16,121 nucleotides of DNA from Nitrospirota bacterium (lineage in GTDB: Bacteria > Nitrospirota_A > Leptospirillia > Leptospirillales > Leptospirillaceae), in assembly GCA_027335985.1 (NCBI GenBank), contig DAHWGX010000078.1, forward strand, positions 1 to 16,121, given 5' to 3'. The notes beneath the pieces are model-generated. The model had not been told where the DNA came from. It did not search any database and saw only the letters and a program-made list of their open reading frames with translations. The position numbers and the translations under genes were made by a program. Of the stretch, positions 6,591 through 13,200 are shown one piece after another; positions within the stretch are counted from its first letter, which is position 1; every line of letters starts with the position of its first letter.

Positions 6591-7754
6591 CTAGAACGCC
6601 CAAAACGGACCCGAACCGATGCTCGTGCTCCGGCCTGAAATCCCCACATACACAGTTCGTCCGAAGAAAAACGGCAGGCCCAGGTCATCCTCCGAATTCG
6701 GGGCGCCAAGATTGTTGAATGCCGCATTGTTCGTTGCAAAGAGAGTGTTCGCATCGGCAATCTGGATCGGGTAGCTTCCCGTCTGGCCGCTGGCGGAGGT
6801 GATTCCGAGCGTGGCCGTCTGGGTCGAGCTTGGACAGAACCATCCGCTACACGTGCTCCATGTGCCCGGCACCGCATAATCGTTGGTTCCAGAGTCCAGA
6901 AAACCCGTATAGGACGTTCCATTGAAGGTCGTTCCGATGGAATCCGACGATTCCGCCTGATAGACCGTCACGCTGCCAGGCGTATTGTCCGACTGCGTGC
7001 CGATGCCCAGCGTCAGCGTTCCCGTGACGGAGGGGGCCCCCTGGCTTCCGATGCCTGGAAGGCTCAAGACGACGCCGTTATTGTCCACCGGCATTTCCGC
7101 AACGGGATTTTCGACTTCCTGGGGGTAGACCTGCGTGCAGCTTCCCCCGGAACAGTCGTAGTAGTACTGACCATCCGTGACCGCCTGGCCAATTCCCAGA
7201 ATGCCGTTGAGTTCCTGGGATGACGGCGTCGCCGCCACGCTCCCGGAGCCACAGACATCGCCGCCGGAAACGCCGTTGCCCGAACTGTCGTACTGGTTTT
7301 CAAACGTCGGATCGATCAGCTGGACCGGAATGCTTTGTGTTGTCGTCTCCTGGGCGATCGTGACGTCCAGGTTCGTGACCGGGCCCCAGGTCGTCATCGA
7401 CCCGAAGTAGGAGCACTCTCCCGTCCCGGACGCCGGCGTCACGTTCGGAAGCGACAGGACGGAGGAAAAAAGACGGAGACCGAACGATCCCGTGTCGACA
7501 AGAATGTCCGAGACCGTCTGGCATGTCGTCGTTCCCGGGAGGCAGACCGTGACAGAGGTGCAGGGTTCGTTCGGATAATCGTTCTGGCTGTCGCAGACCG
7601 ACATCGGCCCCACCGTCACCTGAACGCTGTTGGCCGCCAGGGGGGCCCCCGTCGATGTGGAGGGAGAGTTTCCGGACCCGCTCACGTTGTCGCACCCGGC
7701 CAGGGCGATGACAATCGCAATCGCGGCCAACAATCGTCGTGAGCGCCGCATCAT
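6591..7754 (-). CDS. DUF3443-family lipoprotein with pepsin-like aspartate motifs
   Basis: A 387-aa predicted lipoprotein: basic MMRRSRR, a hydrophobic core and lipobox LAGC with the lipidated Cys at 21. Asp follows at +2, which in E. coli would favour retention in the inner membrane. I recognise the DUF3443 family from VTVCLPGTTTCQTVSDILVD and what follows it. Two motifs stand out: DTGS at 87-90 (in VDTGSFGLRL) and DSGT at 287-290 (in FLDSGTNDYAVPG), 200 residues apart. With NGILGIG (183-189) and a closing LGLPFFFGRTVYVGI, this resembles the bilobal pepsin fold with one catalytic Asp per lobe. Many cysteines (54, 65, 71, 78 and others) suggest disulfides. The ATG overlaps the upstream stop as ATGA, so translation is probably coupled. 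Peptidase activity is inferred; the family is formally of unknown function. Confidence 0.8.
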   Translation of the reverse strand: MMRRSRRLLAAIAIVIALAGCDNVSGSGNSPSTSTGAPLAANSVQVTVGPMSVCDSQNDYPNEPCTSVTVCLPGTTTCQTVSDILVDTGSFGLRLFSSVLSLPNVTPASGTGECSYFGSMTTWGPVTNLDVTIAQETTTQSIPVQLIDPTFENQYDSSGNGVSGGDVCGSGSVAATPSSQELNGILGIGQAVTDGQYYYDCSGGSCTQVYPQEVENPVAEMPVDNNGVVLSLPGIGSQGAPSVTGTLTLGIGTQSDNTPGSVTVYQAESSDSIGTTFNGTSYTGFLDSGTNDYAVPGTWSTCSGWFCPSSTQTATLGITSASGQTGSYPIQIADANTLFATNNAAFNNLGAPNSEDDLGLPFFFGRTVYVGISGRSTSIGSGPFWAF

Positions 7755-8035
7755 GCGCCTGCCCTGACAGCTCTTCGGTGGCCGATGGTCTGCGCCTGGT
7801 GTTCGGCGTCGGTATACATGACCCCGAGAACGGCCGACTGGATGTGCGGAGGAACCTTCTTGATCTGCATGTACCAGAACTGGGCCCCGGAATATTCCCC
7901 TCGTGCCAGGGCTTTCTGATATTCGACCTGCGGATCCCGACCGCCAAAGGGGGCTACACGTTTTTCGGCATCCGTTTTGCGTCCTGCCCGTTTCACCGTG
8001 TCGTTTTTTCGCTGTTTAATCGCCCGAATTCTCAT
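7751..8035 (-). CDS. Small basic protein of unknown function
   Basis: A 94-aa protein I do not recognise. The first 27 residues are strongly basic (MRIRAIKQRKNDTVKRAGRK), followed by a segment containing VEYQKALARGEYSGAQFWYM and a C-terminus that is again basic. No signal peptide, membrane helix or metal motif is seen. The ATG at 8035 overlaps the upstream stop in an ATGA arrangement and has a GAGGAGGG site; its own stop overlaps the ATG of the DUF3443 gene in the same way. It is therefore tightly coupled to both neighbours. The region 33-80 could be a small helical domain. DNA or RNA binding is possible from the charge but not supported by a motif. Confidence 0.7.
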   Translation of the reverse strand: MRIRAIKQRKNDTVKRAGRKTDAEKRVAPFGGRDPQVEYQKALARGEYSGAQFWYMQIKKVPPHIQSAVLGVMYTDAEHQAQTIGHRRAVRAGA

Positions 8036-8679
8036 CCCACCCTCCTCGTGATTTTTGGTTGACTCTCCGTTTTTTCCCCGGATGGGTGCATGCACCCACT
8101 CTCTCCAAAAACCTTCGTTCCGTCCCGTCTTTCCCATTCGGACGCGTGGCCGTATCGTCGCGCGATTTCTTGCCGGTCCTCCGGATCGCGGAGGTCGAGA
8201 AGAATTCTCGAATCTTCCTGAACGAAGAAGACGATCCACGGATCCACGACAAAACGATTGGCGATGAGCGCAAAGTCGTGTCCTCCGGCCTCCATGATCT
8301 CCCGGCTTCCCACCGGGTTGTCTTCCGTAAAAAAGCCGACCACCTCGCCACCGTATTTCTCGGCAACGAAGTCTGCCCCGTTTCCGCAGAGAGAAAACAG
8401 ACCCCGTTCCTTAACAATCGCCACACTTTCCCCTTGTGGAGTTTCGATCGTCACAACACCGCAGTCGTGTTCCGACCGCAGCTCGGCGATGATCTGCTCC
8501 TTGATCTCGAGCTCCCGCAGGAAGATTTCGTACTGTTTCCAAATGTTTGTAATTCCTGTCGTCGAAATTTCAGGCCCCGTCCTGGCGACGGCCTCCCGGA
8601 ACATGGCAACCAACTCCTCTTTCTTTGTCGCCTGCCCCATCCGTTCAACGAACTGTTGCTCTAATGCCAGCTCCGACAT
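8032..8679 (-). CDS. Unknown protein with possible papain/transglutaminase-like Cys-His-Asp site
   Basis: A 215-aa soluble protein of no family I can name. Residues 1-70 are helical and charged. Residues 72-150 contain TIETPQGESVAIVKERGLFS, then LCGNGADFVAEKYGGEVVGF (97-116) and GGHDFALIANRFVVDPW (132-148). The order C98, H134, D146 with surrounding CGxxA, HDF and VVDPW patterns resembles papain-like or transglutaminase-like hydrolases and toxins, so a cysteine hydrolase is a reasonable inference. The ATG at 8679 has a GGGAGG site and lies 35 bp inside the end of the Toprim gene. The last 20 or so residues (GESGCMHPSGEK onward) are encoded by palindrome copy 2 and its flank and look like an added tail. 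The stop overlaps the next start as ATGA. Confidence 0.7.
   Translation of the reverse strand: MSELALEQQFVERMGQATKKEELVAMFREAVARTGPEISTTGITNIWKQYEIFLRELEIKEQIIAELRSEHDCGVVTIETPQGESVAIVKERGLFSLCGNGADFVAEKYGGEVVGFFTEDNPVGSREIMEAGGHDFALIANRFVVDPWIVFFVQEDSRILLDLRDPEDRQEIARRYGHASEWERRDGTKVFGESGCMHPSGEKTESQPKITRRVG
8083..8098. repeat. TGGGTGCATGCACCCA palindrome, copy 2
   Basis: Identical 16-bp core to copies 1 and 3. Unlike them, it lies inside a reading frame, coding for GCMHP near the C-terminus of the 215-aa protein, 47 nt upstream of the next ATG. On the plus strand it is preceded by TTTTTTCCCC, as is copy 1. Confidence 0.8.
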
Positions 8680-9766
8680 TGGCGTTCCCTCCCCTCTTTG
8701 TGTGATCCAAAAGATCACAGGCTTGTTGAAACTCTTCCCCGCTTCGTACAATCGCCAGCGAAAAGGCAAACTGTGCCCGCTCCGGTCCCAGTTCCTGCAA
8801 CGCATCGTTCCAGTCCGCTCCTTTTTTCCCGCCTTTGACCGAAGGCGGCGGAACGAGAAACAGAAAGGGAATGCCGTGTTTTTGGGCCGCGCTCGCCAAA
8901 TGAGCGGCCGCGATCTGCCCCGTGCCCGATACGTCCCTGTCAACCAGGATGGCCAGCGAGGCCCCTTTCTTCCGAAAGGCGTCCGGCGTGTCCGGATCGC
9001 TGAGAAAGGACCGCATCCCGTTCGCATTGACGGCAAAGATCCCGTACCACCCCGACAAAAAACACCCCGACAGCACGGACTCCAACCCTTCTCCGATGGC
9101 GTAGATCTCCGAATGGCCCTCGACCTTCTGACGCCGTTCTCCCGGAGCCACCGCCGCGAAGGCATGGCTTCCTCCCGGGGCCATCATCGGTCCCATCGTG
9201 TAGCGCGATTCTCCATCCAGCCAGGCCAGCGGACGCTTCTCTCCCGTCTTCGTCAGCGCGGTCAGGTGGATCGACTTCTCGTCCCGATCGTTGATAAGCG
9301 GCACGATCAGGTCCACGCCATCCCGACGGATGGCCATGCGTGACTCGGCCGGCAACATGAACGGCAATCCCCGCGACGCCAGATATTTCCGGAGAGCCGC
9401 CTTTCCTTCCCGCCACTGCGGCGGAGAATCCTTCCGTATCGTCGAAACTCTCACCGAATTTTCGAGGATGTCCTCGATCTGCTTCTGATTGCGGTCGTCC
9501 TTGCGAACATATCCCCCCTCCTCCTTGCTCCGGACCCCCAGGATGTTCATTTCCCGCAACAGAGCCGAGATCGTTCCTCCCCGCCCGTCGGACGTGAGGT
9601 ACACCCCTTTTTCCGGGTTCAGCTTGTGTGTCTTGTGTCCCGTCTGTTCACAGTCCGCATGGATCTCGCGCCCCACACACTTGTAGACGATGCCGTGTTT
9701 CTTCAGGGCTTCCTCCACGACCTCTCTCTCGAACGGACGCGCCAGATGACGTTCTGATCCAGACAC
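8645..9766 (-). CDS. Toprim-domain primase-like protein
   Basis: A 373-aa protein resembling plasmid or phage primases, which make short primers for DNA replication. The C-terminal Toprim domain (about 220-325) shows the acidic Glu motif AIGEGLESVLSG (E226), the DxD motif LAILVDRDVSG (D276, D278) and ADWNDAL (317-323), typical of Toprim proteins of mobile elements. The N-terminus (about 20-75) looks like a worn CHC2 zinc-finger domain: C30, H36, C39 and H44 are present, but where a second Cys pair normally lies, the sequence reads LNPEKGVYLTSDGRGG. No helicase domain is fused. The chosen start is GTG at 9766, about 7 nt after AAGGAG; the frame stays open further upstream through the palindrome into the end of nrdJ, but without a ribosome site. 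It ends 35 bp inside the next gene. Confidence 0.8.
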   Translation of the reverse strand: MSGSERHLARPFEREVVEEALKKHGIVYKCVGREIHADCEQTGHKTHKLNPEKGVYLTSDGRGGTISALLREMNILGVRSKEEGGYVRKDDRNQKQIEDILENSVRVSTIRKDSPPQWREGKAALRKYLASRGLPFMLPAESRMAIRRDGVDLIVPLINDRDEKSIHLTALTKTGEKRPLAWLDGESRYTMGPMMAPGGSHAFAAVAPGERRQKVEGHSEIYAIGEGLESVLSGCFLSGWYGIFAVNANGMRSFLSDPDTPDAFRKKGASLAILVDRDVSGTGQIAAAHLASAAQKHGIPFLFLVPPPSVKGGKKGADWNDALQELGPERAQFAFSLAIVRSGEEFQQACDLLDHTKRGGNANVGAGIRATVR

Positions 9767-9801
9767 CAAGGTCTCCTTCACGACTCGAACGATCCGTGAT
9801 G

Positions 9802-9823
9802 GGGTGGGTGCATGCACCCACCC
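9802..9823. repeat. TGGGTGCATGCACCCA palindrome, copy 3 (extended to 22 bp)
   Basis: The 16-bp core (9805-9820) is flanked by GGG and CCC, giving a perfect 22-bp palindrome. It starts 7 nt after the nrdJ stop codon and ends 35 nt before the Toprim GTG. No T-run follows on the minus strand, so it is not a standard terminator, although the RNA hairpin would be strong. Confidence 0.8.
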
Positions 9824-9830
9824 GACCCTT

Positions 9831-12053
9831 TTAGCATTGGCTCCACCCGCAAGGAGCCCCGGTCTTCTTCGATCCCATGCACTTGAGGCACCCCTCGATG
9901 AAGGCCACCTGACCTCCACAGGACGGGCAGGCGACTTCGATCTTCAGTCCTTCGTCGCCGACCAGACCTTCCCGCGAGATGATCGTTCCGATCGCCTTGG
10001 CAATCGCATACGGATCCGATCCGAGACGTCCGGCTTCCTCATGGCTCTTGATGAACTGTTCCACGATCTCTTCGATCGGGGCCCCATACTGGAGCGCCAA
10101 CGATCCCAATCGCCCAAAGAGAATCGCCGATTCCCGCTCGCCATGATCCGCCGCCGGCGTCACGAAGATTTCCATGGGACGCTTCTCTTCATCGAAGTAG
10201 AGATGCACGTAAGACTTCCCGTATTTGCCGCTGATTTTGACCCGGGTTCCCCGGCTGATCTCCTCTTTCGGCCTCTTCTGTCCCCAATGGAGCTCGGCAG
10301 GGTTCACCGGCAAAGAAGACTCTTTCTTGTCCGACGATCCGGCATTCAGCACCTGGTTCGAGCGGCTTCCGTCCCGATAGACCGTGATCCCCTTGCACCC
10401 CAGCGAATAGGCCAGAAGATAGGCGTTCCGCACGTCCTCCACCGTGGCGCTGTTCGGCATGTTGATGGTTTTCGACACGGCCGCATCGATGTGCTTCTGG
10501 AAGGCCGCCTGCATGCGCACATGCCATTCCGGAGCAATGTCGTGGGCGGTGGCGAACACCCGCTGCCACTTCTCTGGAACCTGGGCCAGTCCCCGGCAGG
10601 ATCCATGGTTCTCCACGATGAGATACGGAAGCCCGTTGCTCCAGAATCCTTCCTTCTTGGCCACCGCCTCGAACAGCTCGAGGGTGTAGGGAAGATGCGT
10701 CCCGTCCATCACGTTCTTGTACCAGATGATGGAAAACTCCGGTTCGCACCCCGACGAGGTATCGGCGATCATGCTGATCGTGCCGGTGGGGGCGATCGTC
10801 AACAGATGGCTGTTCCGCTTGGGAGAGCCGATGCCCTCATAGTAGGGATAGGGACCGTGCACCTTCGCCAAATCCAGGGAGGCCTTCTCCGCCATCTCCC
10901 GAATGAACGCCATCACCTTCTCCGCCATCTCCAGCCCCTCTTCCGAATCGTAAGGAATGCCCAGGAGCATCAAGAACCGGGCAAAGCCCATAATCCCCAG
11001 TCCAATCCGCCGGGTCCCCCGATTGACCTTCGACAGCTCCTCGATGGGGAACTTGTTGGCGTCCACCACGTTGTCAAGGAACCGGACGGCGTGGCGCACC
11101 GTGCTCCCCAGCTTTTCCCAATCGGTCACCGTCGTGCCGTGCTTTTCGATGACATGATTTTCCAGATTGATGGATCCGAGATTGCACGACTCGTACGGTC
11201 CAAGGACCTGCTCTCCGCAGGGGTTCGTGGCCTCGTAGCTCCAGCGGGAGGGCGTCGGATTCTCCCGATTGGCTGTGTCGATGAAGAACAGGCCCGGCTC
11301 GCCGTTGACCCAGGCATGATGGGCAATCTTGTCAAAGACCATGCGCGCCGGGAGAGACTTCACCACCTTGCCCGTTTCCGGAGCGATCAGGTCGTACTCC
11401 CCGTCTGCCTGCACCGCTTTCATGAACGTGTCCGTGATCGCCACCGAGATATTGAAGTTCGTGATCTTGGTCTGATCGGTCTTGCACTCGATGAAGTCGA
11501 GGATATCGGGATGATCCACCCGCAGAATGCCCATGTTCGCTCCCCGGCGCTTCCCCCCTTGAGAGACGGCGCCGGTGGCCGTGTTGAAGACCTCCATGAA
11601 CGAGATCGGACCCGATGCTTCCCCCCCTGTCGACTTGACGATCGTTCCCTTGCCCCGAAGCCGCGAGAAGGAAAATCCCGTGCCACCTCCCGTCTGGTGA
11701 ATGAGGGCCGTCTGCTTGATCGCCTCGAAAATTTCCGGCATCGAATCGCCCACAGGAAGAACGAAACAGGCGGACAGCTGACCCATCGGACGCCCCGCAT
11801 TCATGAGTGTCGGAGAGTTCGGCATGAAGTCCATAGTGGCCATCATCTCGTAGTAGATGTCTCCCAAGGCGCCCCGCTCCTCTTCGGGATTGACGGAGGC
11901 GATGGCCGTGGCCACCCGACGGAAGAGATCTTCCGGCGTCTCGGTGATCCTTCCTGCGGCGTCCCGCACCAGATACCTCTTTTGCAGGACCTTTCGTGCG
12001 TTTTCCGATATGACCGGCGTGATCGGCTGTGTGGTGGTGTTTTTCTTTTTCAT
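9831..12053 (-). CDS. nrdJ: Class II (adenosylcobalamin-dependent) ribonucleoside-diphosphate reductase
   Basis: A 740-aa cytoplasmic enzyme that reduces ribonucleotides to deoxyribonucleotides, using a coenzyme B12 radical and so independent of oxygen. Visible features are [12 protein letters not shown] (76-87), [10 protein letters not shown] (91-100) with redox Cys 96, [16 protein letters not shown] (119-134), the radical site NPCGEQ (N277, C279, E281), the partner Cys 290 in [23 protein letters not shown] (419-428) and NMPNSAT (531-537). The C-terminus carries a cysteine cluster (C709, C712, C722, C725, C735, C740) acting as shuttle dithiol or zinc site. No NrdB-type subunit gene is present, as expected for class II. 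The start at 12053 follows GGAG by 6 nt. A strong tandem promoter lies about 100 nt upstream. It heads a probable seven-gene operon with the Toprim gene next. It may duplicate a chromosomal reductase. Confidence 0.93.
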   Translation of the reverse strand: MKKKNTTTQPITPVISENARKVLQKRYLVRDAAGRITETPEDLFRRVATAIASVNPEEERGALGDIYYEMMATMDFMPNSPTLMNAGRPMGQLSACFVLPVGDSMPEIFEAIKQTALIHQTGGGTGFSFSRLRGKGTIVKSTGGEASGPISFMEVFNTATGAVSQGGKRRGANMGILRVDHPDILDFIECKTDQTKITNFNISVAITDTFMKAVQADGEYDLIAPETGKVVKSLPARMVFDKIAHHAWVNGEPGLFFIDTANRENPTPSRWSYEATNPCGEQVLGPYESCNLGSINLENHVIEKHGTTVTDWEKLGSTVRHAVRFLDNVVDANKFPIEELSKVNRGTRRIGLGIMGFARFLMLLGIPYDSEEGLEMAEKVMAFIREMAEKASLDLAKVHGPYPYYEGIGSPKRNSHLLTIAPTGTISMIADTSSGCEPEFSIIWYKNVMDGTHLPYTLELFEAVAKKEGFWSNGLPYLIVENHGSCRGLAQVPEKWQRVFATAHDIAPEWHVRMQAAFQKHIDAAVSKTINMPNSATVEDVRNAYLLAYSLGCKGITVYRDGSRSNQVLNAGSSDKKESSLPVNPAELHWGQKRPKEEISRGTRVKISGKYGKSYVHLYFDEEKRPMEIFVTPAADHGERESAILFGRLGSLALQYGAPIEEIVEQFIKSHEEAGRLGSDPYAIAKAIGTIISREGLVGDEGLKIEVACPSCGGQVAFIEGCLKCMGSKKTGAPCGWSQC

Positions 12054-12145
12054 GACACACTCCAATGAAGTGAGGTGATTGGTTGGCTTCCGGTTCGATC
12101 CTACCAAGAGACAGCCCCGCCGGCGTGTTTTGTCCGGCTCGCGTT

Positions 12146-12183
12146 TTTATACATAATATATATAATTAAGTCAACGAAGTCAA
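12146..12183 (-). promoter_or_regulatory. Two overlapping sigma70-type promoters for nrdJ
   Basis: On the minus strand, TTGACT (12183-12178) is followed after 17 nt by TATATT (12160-12155), and a second TTGACT (12174-12169) is followed after 17 nt by TATAAA (12151-12146). Both have ideal spacing. The leader to the nrdJ ATG is about 90 nt, too short for a cobalamin riboswitch. The AT-rich element on the plus strand at 12151-12166 agrees with the NrdR-box consensus at about 12 of 16 places, a weak hint of NrdR control. Confidence 0.7.
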
Positions 12184-12197
12184 GGTAACAGTGCTTT

Positions 12198-12482
12198 TCA
12201 CCCGATCCTTCCCGATTCCGCCAGCTTGGCCAGGATCTTCTTGTCGTTCGCGAGGAGAGTGCGGCCCCACAGAGGTCCCTTTGTGGGTTGCAGCTTGGTG
12301 AGCCGATAGGACTCGTAGGTCCCTCCGTTCTCCGGGGACATTGTCCGTTCCGACTGCTCTTCTTCGTGCCACGCGGCAGAGGAAAGAACTTCGTGGAGGA
12401 TCCTGCTCGCCTCTTCCTTCGACGAGGCCGCAATCAGGATCCGGGACCAGTATCTTTTATTGCCGACGATCGCTTCGTACAT
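12198..12482 (-). CDS. Small protein of unknown function
   Basis: A 94-aa protein I do not recognise. It begins MYEAIVGNKRYWSRILIAAS, which reads as a beta strand followed by an SSKEEASRILHEVL helix (20-33), a pattern seen in small alpha/beta domains. The middle is Glu/Ser rich, and the C-terminus (KKILAKLAESGRIG) is probably helical. There is no membrane segment or cysteine pair. The start at 12482 is well supported by AAGGAGG upstream. It has its own consensus promoter (12558-12586) and is followed 15 nt after its stop by the nrdJ promoter, with no hairpin terminator between, so read-through into nrdJ is possible. It lies between the RHH gene and nrdJ, so a regulatory or anti-restriction-type role is imaginable but not supported. 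Confidence 0.75.
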   Translation of the reverse strand: MYEAIVGNKRYWSRILIAASSKEEASRILHEVLSSAAWHEEEQSERTMSPENGGTYESYRLTKLQPTKGPLWGRTLLANDKKILAKLAESGRIG

Positions 12483-12548
12483 TTGAGCCTCCTTTTGTGA
12501 TCTCCAGAACCGACGTTCTCTTTCTGGACTGCAACCCCTATCAACAAC

Positions 12549-12567
12549 GATATATATAATATATATC
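12549..12567. promoter_or_regulatory. 19-bp AT palindrome overlapping the -10 box (candidate operator)
   Basis: GATATATAT-A-ATATATATC is a perfect odd palindrome centred on 12558, overlapping the -10 of the promoter for the 94-aa gene. A shorter relative, CTATA-A-TATAG (13065-13075), overlaps the promoter of the RHH gene. Shared core TATAATATA suggests one regulator for both, possibly the RHH protein. Confidence 0.5.
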
Positions 12568-12586
12568 ATAACTGACGCCGAGTCAA
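12558..12586 (-). promoter_or_regulatory. Sigma70-type promoter of the 94-aa gene
   Basis: On the minus strand, TTGACT (12586-12581) is separated by exactly 17 nt from TATATT (12563-12558). The predicted leader to the ATG at 12482 is about 70 nt. Confidence 0.7.
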
Positions 12587-12606
12587 GACGGCGGAATTTT
12601 TGCAAC

Positions 12607-12634
12607 AAAAAAAGGCCAGCTGCGGGCTGGCCTT
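12607..12634 (-). terminator. Rho-independent terminator of the RHH gene
   Basis: Read on the minus strand: AAGGCCAGC, a 5-nt loop, GCTGGCCTT and then a T-run (the A7 at 12607-12613 on the plus strand). The stem is a perfect 9 bp. It begins about 22 nt after the stop codon of the RHH gene and separates that gene from the one downstream. Confidence 0.9.
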
Positions 12635-12656
12635 CCTGTTTCTCCCTCTTGCCTCG

Positions 12657-13016
12657 CTAGCTGGCGGTCGTTTCTTCCTTTAACAACTCGTCAACGATCT
12701 TTCTCACCATCGCCGACATCGACATTTCGTGATCTGACGAGAAGGACTGAAACAGTTTTTTCATGTCCTTGTTCCAGTGGATAATCATGAACACCTTGAT
12801 TTCATCGGTCGTTTCATCTCTAAAGACTTTCTTGATACGCCGACGCTTGACGATCCTGCCGGCCCGTTGTTCTCGCACGACAAACTCCTCGAGCTTGTCC
12901 CGTATCAGGTCGGCGGCGGTCTTCCGTTTTTTCATGGCAATCTCAAGAAGCTGTTCCTTTTGTGATTCCAGAATCGAGACCCGAAGGTCCTCATCATATA
13001 GTTTAGGCTTTGGCAC
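12657..13016 (-). CDS. Double ribbon-helix-helix-like DNA-binding protein
   Basis: A 119-aa basic protein, probably a transcriptional repressor or partition/copy-control factor. Residues 11-46 (LRVSILESQKEQLLEIA, then KTAADLIRDKLEEFV) have the strand-helix-helix pattern of a ribbon-helix-helix unit. Residues 73-114 (IKVFMIIHWNKDMKKLFQSF, then MSMSAMVRKIVDELL) repeat the pattern, with a basic linker (VKRRRIKK) between. Ribbon-helix-helix proteins normally have one unit and act as dimers; two units in one chain is unusual. The GTG start at 13016 is supported by AAAGGAG 6 nt upstream. It is a single-gene transcript with its own promoter and a strong terminator. The palindromic CTATA-A-TATAG at its promoter is a plausible self-binding site. 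The DNA targets are inferred, not shown. Confidence 0.7.
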   Translation of the reverse strand: MPKPKLYDEDLRVSILESQKEQLLEIAMKKRKTAADLIRDKLEEFVVREQRAGRIVKRRRIKKVFRDETTDEIKVFMIIHWNKDMKKLFQSFSSDHEMSMSAMVRKIVDELLKEETTAS

Positions 13017-13066
13017 TGTCCTCTCCTTTACCGCACCGCATCGAACACCATCGTCCGCTTATATCT

Positions 13067-13095
13067 ATAATATAGCCAAAGTCCGTTCATAACAA
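13067..13095 (-). promoter_or_regulatory. Promoter of the RHH gene with overlapping palindrome
   Basis: On the minus strand, TTGTTA (13095-13090), 17 nt, then TATTAT (13072-13067). The palindrome CTATA-A-TATAG (13065-13075) covers the -10 box, a typical repressor position. The leader to the GTG at 13016 is about 45 nt. Confidence 0.6.
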
Positions 13096-13200
13096 CAGCC
13101 TGTTTGTTCGTGTTTTCGGAGAAAATGGGGCGGGAGATCTTTTGAATGCGGATTTTTGGCAGGAAGATAGGGGGAAGCTCTTTGAGCTAAAGGATTTTCG

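Noticed and set aside
6970..6995. A shared 16-mer (GGCGTATTGTCCGACT) between the DUF3443 gene and the gap at about 1257
   Set aside because: It is fully explained as coding sequence at the second site and is the only such match I noticed; probably chance, helped by the common TGTCCG string.
9802..9823. Palindrome copy 3 as the rho-independent terminator of nrdJ
   Set aside because: It lies just after the stop codon and pairs strongly, but no T-run follows on the minus strand, and the same core occurs at two other junctions, one of them within a gene.
9804..12068. A 754-codon open frame on the plus strand opposite nrdJ
   Set aside because: The opposite strand encodes a clear reductase with all active-site motifs. 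The antisense frame is open because of codon bias, has no recognisable protein features, and begins inside the palindrome.
12054..12145. Cobalamin riboswitch in the nrdJ leader
   Set aside because: The leader is only about 90 nt, and I could not find a B12-box-like sequence or the long multi-helix fold.
13176..13188. AGCTC-TTT-GAGCT hairpin after dinG as a terminator
   Set aside because: The stem is only 5 bp and no T-run follows on the minus strand.
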